This document shows positions 53,181 to 60,731 of a stretch of DNA of 64,000 nucleotides, in pieces. The number at the start of each line of letters is the position of its first letter. The first letter of the stretch is position 1. A program made the translations under genes and the position numbers. The notes under the pieces are model-generated. The model saw nothing but the letters and a program-made list of their open reading frames with translations, was not told the origin of the DNA and did not search any database. Source of the DNA: Penium margaritaceum (taxonomy: Eukaryota; Streptophyta; Zygnematophyceae; Desmidiales; Peniaceae); contig SZWC01000098.1 of NCBI GenBank assembly GCA_023375785.1, positions 567,871 through 631,870 of the forward strand, written 5' to 3'.

Positions 53181-55602
53181 ATAAGTACGTGTAAGTATGT
53201 GTACGTGCGTGTAAGTACGTGTATGTGCGTGTAAGTACGTGTAAGTGCGTGTAAGTACGTGCAAGTGCGTGTAAGTGCGTGCAAGTGCATGGAAGTGCGA
53301 GTAACTGCGTGTAAGTATGTGTAAGTATGTGTAAGTGTGTGTAAGTGTGTCAAAGTGCGTGTAAGTATGTGTCAGTGTGCGTAATTACGTGTAAGTTGGT
53401 GTAAGTGTGTGTAAGTGCGTGTAAGTGCGTTTAAGTGCGTGTAAGTGCGTGTCACTGCGTGTAAGTGCGTGTGAGTGCACGTAAATACGTGTTAGTCCGT
53501 GTGAGTGCGTGTAAGTGCGTGTGAGTGCGTGTCAGTACGCGTAAGTGTGTGGAAGTGTGTATAAGTGCGTGTAAGTGCATGTAAGTTAGTGTAAGTAGGT
53601 GTAAATGCGTCTAAGTACGTGTAAGTGCGTATAAGTGTGTGTAAGTGCGTGTAAGTGTGTGTAAGTGTGTGTAAGTATGTGTAAGTCGTGTAAGTGCGTG
53701 TAAGTGCGTGTAAGTGCGTGTAAGTACGTGTAAGTGTGTGTAAGTGCATGTGAGTACGTGTAAGTGCATGGAAGTACGTGAAAGTGTGTATAAGTACGTG
53801 GAAGTGCGTGTAAGTGCGTATAAGTACGTGTAAGTTCGTGTAAGTGTGTATAAGTGCGTGTAAGTGTGTGTAAGTTCGTATAAGTGTGTGTATGTGTGTG
53901 TAAGTGTGTGTAAGTGCGTGTAAGTGTGTGTAAGTTCTTGTAAGTACATGTGCGTGTGTGTAAGTGCGTTTAAGTGTGTGTAAGTGCATGTAAGTACGTG
54001 TAAGTACGTGTTAGTGCGTGTAAGTACGGTTTAAGTTCGTGTAAGTGCATATAAGTGCGTGGAAATGCATGTAAGTCCGTGTAAGTACGTGGAAGTGTAT
54101 GTTAGTGCGTGTAAGTGTGTGAACGTACGTGTACGTGCGTGTAAGAGCGTGTAAGAGCGTGTAAGTGCGTGTAAGCATGTGTAAGTGCTTGTAAGTGCGT
54201 GTAAGTGCGTGTTAGTGCATGTAAGTGTGCGTTAGTGCATGTAAGTACGTGAAAGTTTGTGTAAGTGTGTGTAAGTGTGTGTAAATGCCTGTAAGTGCGT
54301 GTAAGTGTATGTAAGTGTGTGTAAGTACGTGCACGTTGGTGTAAGTGCGTGCAAGTTCGTGTAAGTACGTGTAAGTGCGTGTAAGTCCGTGTAAGTGTGT
54401 GTAAGTGCGTGTAAGTACGTGTAAGTACGTGTAAGTGTTTGTTAGTGCGTGTAAGTACGTGTACGTGCGTGTAAGTGCGTGTAAGTGCGTGTACGTGCGT
54501 GTGAGTGTGTGTAAATGCGTGTTAGTGCGTGTGAGTGCCTGAAAGTGCGTGTAAGTGTGTGTAAGTGCGTGTAAGTGCGTGTAAGTGTGTGTAAGTGCGT
54601 GTAAGTACGTGTAAGTGCGTGTAAGTACGTATAAGTGCGTGTAAGTGCGTGTAAGTATGTGTAAGTGCGTGTAAGTACATGTAAGTTTGTGTAAGTGTAT
54701 ATAAGTGTGTGTACGTTCGTGTAAGTATGTGTAAGTGCGTGTACGTTCGTGTACGTGTGTGTAAGTACGTGTAAGTGCATGTAAGTGTGTGTAAGTCGTG
54801 TAAGTGGGTGTAACTGCATGTAAGTGCGTGTAAGTGTGTGTAAGTAGGTGTAAGTGTGTATAAGTTCATGTAACTGCGTGGAAGTACGTGTAAGTGCATG
54901 TAAGTGCGTGTAAGTGCATGGAAGTGTGTGTAAGTCCCTGTAAGTTTGTGGAAGTGCGTGTAAGTGCGTGTAAGTACGTATAAGTACATGTAAGTACGTG
55001 TAAGTTGGTTTAAGTGTGTGTAAGTGTATGTATGTACGTGTAAGTTTGTGTAAGTACTTGTAAGTGTGTGTAACCGTATGCCAGTGCGTGTAAGTACGTA
55101 TAAGTATGTGTAAATAAGTGAAATGCGTATACGTGCATGTAAGTTCGTTTAAGTGCGTGTAAGTGCATGTAAGTGCGTGTAAGTACGTGTAAGTGCGTAT
55201 AAGTGCGGTTTAAGTTCTTCTAAGGACGTGTAAGTGCGTAGAAGTGCGTGTAAGTTTGTATAAGTGTGTGTAAGTATGTGTAAGTGCGTGTTAGTGCGTA
55301 TACGTGTGTGTAAGTGTGTCAAAGTGCGTGTAAGTGCGTGTAAGTGCGTGTAAGTACGTGTAAGTGCGTATAAGTGCTTGTAAGTATGTGTAAGTGTGTG
55401 TTAGTACATGTAAGTGCGAGTAAGTGCGTGTAAGTTCGTGTAGGCTCATGTAAGTGTGTGTAATTGTGTGTAAGTACGTATAAGTGTGTGTAAGTACGTG
55501 TCAGTGCGTGTAAGTATGTGTAATCATGTGTAAGTTGGTATATGTGCGTGTAAATGTGTGTAAGTACGTGTAAGTGCGTGTAAGTGCATGTAAGTGCGTG
55601 TA

Positions 55603-56155
55603 ATGGATGGGGACACGCAATTGCTACAGGAGACGACACAGCCAGAGAGCCACAAGTGCCTACACCAAGAGCAACATACTTAGCCTTAGCTGTGCTTTGG
55701 GCAACACACCCTTGTTTGCCACTCTTCCAAGAGAGAGCAGTTCCACCAACCATGAAGATGTACCCTGTTTGGCTGCGTACATCAGAGTCGTGTGTTCAGT
55801 CGTTGTTAGTGAAGCCATCAACCACAAGAGAGGATTGTGCACGAAATTAGAGACCGACACGTGATTTTGTGAGTGCATAGAGGACATCACGCAAAGCAGC
55901 CTCTAGATGCCGCAGGCGTGCACACTGAGAAAACTGAGACAGAAAGTTGACGGCAAAGGTAACATCAGCACGCGTGGTGGTGGCGAGGTACATCATTGAG
56001 CCAGTGACTCAAAGGTAGTCAGTCACATCCACTGTCTCCCCTAGCTTTGAGAGGTCCAAGGTTTTTAGTAGTGACTGTCCCGTGGGGGTCATGGGTGTAG
56101 AAGCAATGGGAATGGCAGTGAGGAGGGGACTAAAGCTTTCCCCCAGGCTGCGGAC
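55603..56155 (-). pseudogene. copia RNase H and connection region, truncated
   Basis: In one frame this reads the end of the reverse transcriptase connection (motif SMMYLATTTRADVTFAVNF) and then RNase H (DSDVRSQTGYIFMVGG, GTALSWKSGKQG, QSTAKAKYVAL). Stops interrupt the frame at 56,009-56,011 (TGA), 55,847-55,849 (TAA) and 55,796-55,798 (TGA). In the helix that normally carries a catalytic glutamate, both acidic positions read lysine (codons near 55,680-55,687). A small frameshift follows YVALGVG, after which ALWLCRLL and a TAG are visible in another frame. Only about the first part of RNase H remains before the array begins; the downstream catalytic residues are gone. A reading frame starting at 55,753 continues through the junction into satellite peptide. 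Confidence 0.9.
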
Positions 56156-57024
56156 CTACACAGCCTGGTGCACGTGCAGAGTGCGACGTGCGCGGTCCCG
56201 CTCGTGCTCCATGCCCAAAAAGACACGGGACGGCCCCAAATCTTTCATCTTGTAGGCTGCTTGTAGAAGGGACTTTGCAGTAGAGACGGTGGGGGTGTCG
56301 CGAGATGCAATGAGAAGATCATCGACATAGACTAGAATGGCAACCAAAGGTTTTGAGGGGTGGCTAAGAAATACTCCAGGGTTACTGTGATCTCTTGGTT
56401 CTAGCAGCGTGGGGACTGCTTGAGTCCATAGAGGGCCTTGCGCAGTTGCCACACACGGTTTGTCCCATCCAAAAAACCTGGCGGCTGCACCATGTAGATT
56501 TCCTTATCCAACTTGCCATGCAGAAAGGCGTTCTTGACATCCATTTGCTCCAGCTCCCAGTCATGTTGGGAAACTAGGCTGAGCAATGCCCTGGCAGTGG
56601 TAAAGCGACCAACTGGTGCGAATGTCTCGTCAAAGTCCACACCAGGGATCTGGGAGAACCCCTTTGTTGTAAGACGCGCTTTGTACCGCTCAACAATGTT
56701 GTCTGGATTCAGTTTGCGACGATACACCCACTTGGTTGCGACAGCTTTGCCGCCTGGGGGTATATTTACCAGTTCGTAGATATTGTGCTCTGACAATGCA
56801 TCAAGCTTAGCCTTCATGGCCTGGCCCCATAGGGAGGAGTCAGAGGCTGCACACGCTGCGTGCACAGTCACGGGTTCAGGCGGAAGAGGAGAGGGACCAC
56901 CAGCAGCGAAGCACGAGGCAACATACCCAACGACGGACGACGAGAGAGCGCAGTGAAACTCCTGTTCAACAAGAGAGTAGCCAAGGGCTTTGCTGGGGTT
57001 AACGACAGAGGCAGCGGCAGACAA
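56156..57024 (-). pseudogene. copia reverse transcriptase, with internal deletion
   Basis: The upstream part (57,024 to 56,401) is a long open frame with the classical copia reverse transcriptase N-terminal region: ATKWVYRRKLN, YKARLTTKGF, GVDFDETFAPV, then DVKNAFLHGKL, whose Asp (codon 56,539-56,541) is the first catalytic residue, then ALYGLKQSPRC and a stop. A second frame (from about 56,395 to 56,156) resumes with DHSNPGVFLSH and YVYVDDLLIAS, where YVDD at 56,318-56,329 holds the other two catalytic aspartates. The roughly 25 residues that copia enzymes have between SPR and the DPGVF-like segment are absent, so this is a deletion with a frame change near 56,400, not just a point frameshift. 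A TAG near 56,156 ends the second frame. Confidence 0.93.
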
Positions 57025-57400
57025 GCCACGAGACCAAGTGCACGTAGACTAGGGTCACCAGAAACGACAGGGTAAGCCTGGGAGGGGAGGGCACAAAGGC
57101 GACCTCCACGTGTGTAGGGTGAGAGAGGGGGAATAGAATGTGTTGGGTTGGATTGCACTGGAGAGGGAGTAGGAGAGGCTGGGTGTGCAGTGGCAACAGG
57201 AGAGGCTGGATGCACAGCAGCGGTTGGAGAGGCTGGGTGCACAGGAGCGGTTGGAAAGGCTGGGTGCACAGCAGCAGCAGGAGATGTAGAGGAGGCAGAG
57301 GGAGCAGAATATGAAGTAGACGCTGGCGGTGAGGCTAGGACAGCGAAAGAGGGCACAGAGGGACCAGAGGGTGGAGAGGCAGAGGACGAGGGGGACATCA
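57025..57400 (-). pseudogene. Ser/Pro/Ala-rich linker between integrase and RT
   Basis: Between the integrase C-terminus and reverse transcriptase the frame starting at 57,398 gives a low-complexity peptide rich in Ser, Pro and Ala, with imperfect repeats of the form AVHPASPTA (about four copies, roughly 57,180-57,290). Copia polyproteins usually have a variable, proline-rich stretch here, so low constraint is expected. The frame differs from both neighbours, which means one frameshift at each side. Plus-strand reading frames across the same DNA are antisense shadows. Confidence 0.7.
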
Positions 57401-58248
57401 GTGGAGCAGAGGACGGGCATAGTCAGTGCCAGGTAGAGAGGGAACCGAGGGACAAACGGAGGGGAGAGAAGAGACCCCAGATGGGGAAGGACCACCCCCA
57501 TCCCAAGAAGACGGAGAGAGGGACACGGCAAAGCGAGGTGCGTCGTGCTCAAACAAGTGCTCAAAGAAAAGCGCATCACGGGACTCAATGGCGCAACTGT
57601 AGGAGGGATCCCAAAAGCGGCAAGCTTTGGATAAGGGAGAGACACCAAAGAAGATACACATGCGACCGCGGGAGGACAGTTTACCATCCCGTTGGTCGGC
57701 AGGGAGCCAGACAGAAGCAAGAGACCCCCAGACACGGGAAAGACGAAGGTCGGCGCGCCGCCCTGTCCATCGTTCATAAGGAGTGATCGTGTGGGGAAGA
57801 GGACCATGAGGAAACCTATTCCAGACCCATGTCATATAGGACACGGCCTCAAAGGCAAATAGGGGGGATTGACCGGAAGCAAAAAGAAGTGCGCGCACGC
57901 CATCAGCAAGGGTACGGTTCCAACGTTCAGACACACTATTTTGTTGTGGGTGTAGGGGGTCGTGCATTCAAGGCGGACACCACAAGACTCAAGGAAGCGA
58001 GAGATAGGACCGAATAACTCACCTCCCCTGTCACTACGAAACACACGTAGAGAGCGAAGACATGCGCGCTCGACCTCAGGGAGCCACGCTTCAAGGGCGT
58101 CGGTCATCTCACTTTTGTTACGGAGAGCAAAGACCCAGCGGTACCGGGAGAAGTCATCAGTCACACAGAGAACGTAGCGACCGAGACCACCAAGAAATGT
58201 GTGGGGCAATGGATCCATTATGTCAGCATGAACAAGGTCAAGAGGGTG
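57398..58248 (-). pseudogene. copia integrase catalytic core and C-terminus
   Basis: The integrase core begins with DLVHADIMDPLP, whose Asp (codon 58,222-58,224) is the first of the DDE triad. It continues with CVTDDFSRYRWVF and VFRSDRGGELFG, whose Asp (58,030-58,032) is the second. The third residue, the Glu of QQNSVSERWNRTL (57,926-57,928), lies in a different frame because of a one-base shift near 57,950. The spacing agrees with the D,D35E pattern. The second frame continues with WNRFPHG, ITPYERWTGRR, RVWGSLASVWLP and GRMCIFFGVS, matching the copia-specific C-terminal region, and stops at 57,398. Apart from the frameshift all three catalytic residues are retained, so this is the best preserved part of the element. 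Confidence 0.93.
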
Positions 58249-59019
58249 AGAGGAGCACGACTCAGAGGTGGAGAATGGAGAACGATGCATCTTGCTAGTG
58301 GCACAGTCCATACAGCTCGAGGAGCAAGGAGGGACAAAGGAAGTCGAGTCAAGGCCTACAACAGGTTGGAGGCGAAGGAGACGCTTGATAGCCGCAGTGT
58401 GAATGTGACAAAGCCGACGATGCAAGAGGTCAACGTGGGCAGGAGACAAGGAGGGCGCCACATGAACAAGAGCAGAGGTAGTGGAAGACGATGGAAGGGA
58501 AAGCGGCACGCAAAACAGGCAATCACAGCACACTTCACGCAACACAACACGGCCAGACGAGCGAAGAGAGATCGAGGCAAAGCCGCGACTGGATGAGAAG
58601 TCCATGCCCTGGTCGTCAGGGGTGGTCACAGAGAGCAGGCTGGCCTCAAGGTCAAGGACGTACAGCACGTCAGGAAGATAGACAGTGCCGCCAGGACCAA
58701 TGAAGCGGACGACACCAACGCCATGAATGGGAAGAAGTTGGCCGGAGCCAGTGCGAACTGAGCGAATAGAGCCAATGGGACCAAGGGAGACAAAAGAGGA
58801 GCGGCAAGAGGTCATGTGGTGCGTGGCCCCTGAATCAATGATCCAGAGGCTAGGGGCCGCACGAGTGGTAGGAAGGACAAGACAGACAGCGACAGTATCA
58901 CGAAGAGAGAGAGAAGAGGAGGCACCAAGACGAGTGGGGAACGTATGGGACTGCCAATCTTCAATGTAGTCACAAGTATCAGGCAGGTCCCCTTGCACGC
59001 CACAAGATGCCGCACCTCA
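58249..59019 (-). pseudogene. copia protease and GAG-pre-integrase zinc domain
   Basis: The aspartic protease is marked by WIIDSGATHHM, with the active-site Asp codon at 58,834-58,836; this DSG motif followed by HHM is typical of copia. Downstream, the GAG-pre-integrase domain shows LLHRRLCHIHTAAIKRLL and then CMDCATSK, giving His (58,420-58,422 and nearby) and the Cys pair at about 58,314 and 58,305 that would bind zinc at the integrase N-terminus. The frame is continuous with the upstream gag spacer except for one TGA at 59,017-59,019, so gag and pol were one polyprotein without a programmed frameshift. The open frame runs into the integrase core. Confidence 0.92.
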
Positions 59020-59463
59020 GAGGGTGGTGTCAGACTCACAGACAAACACACGACACTGGCCACTCACACTCTCACCTCCCTGAGAATGAAGGTGAAGGAG
59101 TTCCGCGAGGCGTCGCTCAAGGACACGCTCCTCGTCACGGCGGTCAGAAGAGCAGTCAGAGGAGCGATCAAAGGAGCGGTCAGACAGGTGGCCATCATCA
59201 CGCGTCCTGGAGGGTGCAGAGTAGTGTGAGGACGGAGGACCGTAGTAGGGAGGACCGCCGGTAGGCGGAATCCAACCCCAAGGGCTGGGGGGTGAAGGTG
59301 ATGGTTGAAGCAGAACAAGTGTGGTGGCAAGGGCAGAGGCTGAGGAAAAAAAGGAAGAAGGTGTGACTGTCACTCCTGCAGCTGCGGACGAGGAGGTGAC
59401 CCCACTGCATGCCCAGTGGGCACGCATAGAGGAGGCCAGACGAGCACCATCACGGGGGGCCGG
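59020..59463 (-). pseudogene. gag-protease spacer, Pro-rich then Arg/Asp/Ser-rich
   Basis: This is an open stretch in the same frame as the zinc knuckle on one side and protease on the other. It contains a Pro/Tyr-rich segment (PPTGGPPYYGPP) and then a charged segment (SDRSFDRSSDCSSDRRDEE) before a leucine-rich LERRLAELLHLH. No enzyme domain is recognisable; such spacers are common and variable between nucleocapsid and protease in copia polyproteins. It ends at the TGA at 59,017-59,019. Confidence 0.65.
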
Positions 59464-59505
59464 ACACTTGGGCGCAGAGTGACCAGCAGTGCCGTAGTTC
59501 TAACA
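59464..59505 (-). pseudogene. Degenerate CCHC zinc knuckle of gag
   Basis: Reading on the minus strand gives Cys, stop, Asn, Tyr, then GTAGHSAPKC. The spacing matches the retroviral-type C-X2-C-X4-H-X4-C knuckle used by nucleocapsid to bind RNA, but a TAG replaces the residue after the first Cys and Tyr (TAC) stands where the second Cys is expected. The His and last Cys remain. Just upstream, the basic Gly/Arg-rich peptide SKRSGGRGGGKGRGG fits the usual flank of a nucleocapsid domain. Both changes can be explained by G-to-A transitions on the coding strand. Confidence 0.8.
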
Positions 59506-59509
59506 GGCG

Positions 59510-60656
59510 ACATCTGTGCTGGTGGTGGAACCGGTTGAGAACTTACCACCCCGGCCAACCCCCACGCCCTTTGCCACCACCACGGCCACCGCTACGCTTG
59601 GAGCCACCACCCCCACCACGAGAAGTTGCCTATATGGAGTGAGCTATGCCAGGGGAGGTAGAGGCCGCGGATGAGGGAGTGGCTGCTACAAAAGAGGGCA
59701 AGGAGGTGGTAACCGCAACGAGCGCAGCGCGATGCATGCTCTTGCTCTACAGGCTGTTCCACCAATCAGTAAGACAAGAGGCAGTGAAGTCATAGAGATG
59801 TCCAATCCCTGAGGGTGTGTCAGCAGGGAGTGGTGCGGAGGCAAGACGCTCAAGCTCTGCCTGGGAGATATGCAGATACTGATCAGATAGCTAAGGAATC
59901 AGCCTCGCAACAATGGACAAGCAAGCTGACAGAGGCCCAGGAGTGGCCTTGCCCAGGTTTCGCAGTAGGCGCAGACTCCTCGCCCAGTACTCGTCTACAG
60001 TCTCATCAGCCCGTATCTGCAAGGTGTTAAACTGCACAGTGGGAGCGCTCTGGGTTGCATGCCTAGTGACTGTCGTGCGACGACGAATGAGAGAGTATGC
60101 GCCGATGTGGTCAGCAGGTCTACCTTGTTTCGGGTCTGTATTGTACGTACCAATGTCATCACGGAGGCTCTCGGGTCCAGCAGCGATGAGTGCGCGGACG
60201 GCACGAGCCGCCTCCGCTGCCTGTGGAACAAACCGAAGTTGGGGGAGAGTAGTACTCCCACAACAGTTCCCCTTGGGCCCACGCGCTGAAGCGTGTTTCC
60301 TAGGAGGTGAAGGTAAGTTTGGAGGTAAACTGTGTTCGTGGGGTCTCGAAGTCATTCTGCCGTACGGGTAGGAGAACCCGAGCTAGAGCAGCTGCTGAGA
60401 GAGCGGGAGAGGAGTTGGGGACACCACCACTGGGAGGTACAGATGAGTCAGTAGATGTAGTATCATCAACAGGAAGGACAAGAGCAAGGGCAGGTACAGT
60501 CCGTAGGCGCTCTATGACTGGGGTCGCTACTGTGGCAGCTAATTCATGCAATGCCTCGCTTTTCCGATGTAGCTCATCCTCAGCTTTGCGACGGGCCGCC
60601 TGGGCTTCACTAAGGGCGACTTGAAGAGCCTCTATTGTTTCCTCTGGTCCTGGCAT
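59510..60656 (-). pseudogene. copia gag, decayed
   Basis: The likely start is the ATG at 60,654-60,656, giving MPGPEETIEALQVALSEAQ and a charged, probably coiled-coil N-terminus (about residues 5-40). That frame ends at 60,300. Gag continues in another frame with FNTLQIRADETVDEYWAR and LRLLRNLGKATPG, resembling the conserved capsid-like region (UBN2/gag-polypeptide of LTR copia type), then HISQAELERLA and DFTASCLTDWWNSL. Three TAG stops (after SIVARLIP near 59,889, after NSL near 59,748, after AHSI near 59,630) and a TAA near 59,550 break the frame before the knuckle. All three TAGs stand where CAG would be a natural reading. Confidence 0.8.
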
Positions 60657-60731
60657 AGTGAGAGAGAGCAGGCAAAGAGAGAGAGGTGACGAGTGAATGT
60701 GCAATGCAGAATGCAGAGGATGCTCACCGAA

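Larger units (their letters stand above)
1..55602 (+). repeat. Giant 10-bp satellite array, unit GTGCGTGTAA
   Basis: The whole stretch is a head-to-tail array of a decamer, GTGCGTGTAA on the plus strand and TTACACGCAC on the minus strand, roughly 5,500 units with no unrelated insertion that I could find. All units point the same way. Common variants differ by one base (GTGTGTGTAA, GTACGTGTAA, GTGCATGTAA, GTATGTGTAA, GTTTGTGTAA, GTGCGTGTTA). Rare 9-, 11- and 14-bp units shift the phase. The plus strand is G/T-rich and the minus strand C/A-rich. The array is already under way at base 1, so its true length is unknown, and it ends against a copia RNase H fragment near 55,602. It holds no gene, RNA gene or promoter that I can support. 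The minus strand is stop-poor in all three frames only because of the unit sequence. Size and uniform polarity fit a heterochromatic or pericentromeric satellite, but location on the chromosome is inference. Confidence 0.97.

Noticed and set aside
1-55602. Telomere array
   Set aside because: The G-rich strand runs 5-prime to 3-prime towards internal unique sequence on the right, which is the wrong polarity for a left chromosome end. The array is highly variable and far longer than most telomeres, and the unit is not TTTAGGG or a known variant. Only the short GGTTTA piece in rare units resembles it.
1-55602. CRISPR array
   Set aside because: There are no conserved repeats separated by unique spacers; the whole array is one continuous degenerate decamer, and the rest of the window is eukaryotic.
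1-55602. Simple GT microsatellite
   Set aside because: GT tracts occur only as variant units; the TAA step recurs every 10 bp through the whole array, so the true monomer is a decamer.
136-55753. Dozens of long minus-strand reading frames (up to 508 codons) in the satellite
   Set aside because: They follow from a stop-free decamer on the minus strand whose length is not a multiple of 3. Overlapping frames give the same LHALTRTYTH-type peptide, no domain is present, and starts and stops are placed by random point changes.
55560-55890. Plus-strand reading frames at the satellite-retrotransposon junction
   Set aside because: They are antisense shadows of RNase H and of satellite units, without recognisable motifs.
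57148-57786. Plus-strand reading frame of 212 codons rich in Gly, Glu and Ala
   Set aside because: It is antisense to the integrase C-terminus and the Ser/Pro-rich linker of the copia element. Its composition is the complement of that low-complexity coding sequence.
57055-57807. Minus-strand reading frame of 250 codons overlapping integrase
   Set aside because: It is a different frame of the same DNA. The frame with integrase motifs (57,398-57,967) and the linker frame account for the region.
59913-60371. Plus-strand reading frame of 152 codons opposite gag
   Set aside because: It lies antisense to the gag capsid-like region that has recognisable motifs on the minus strand; it has no domain of its own.
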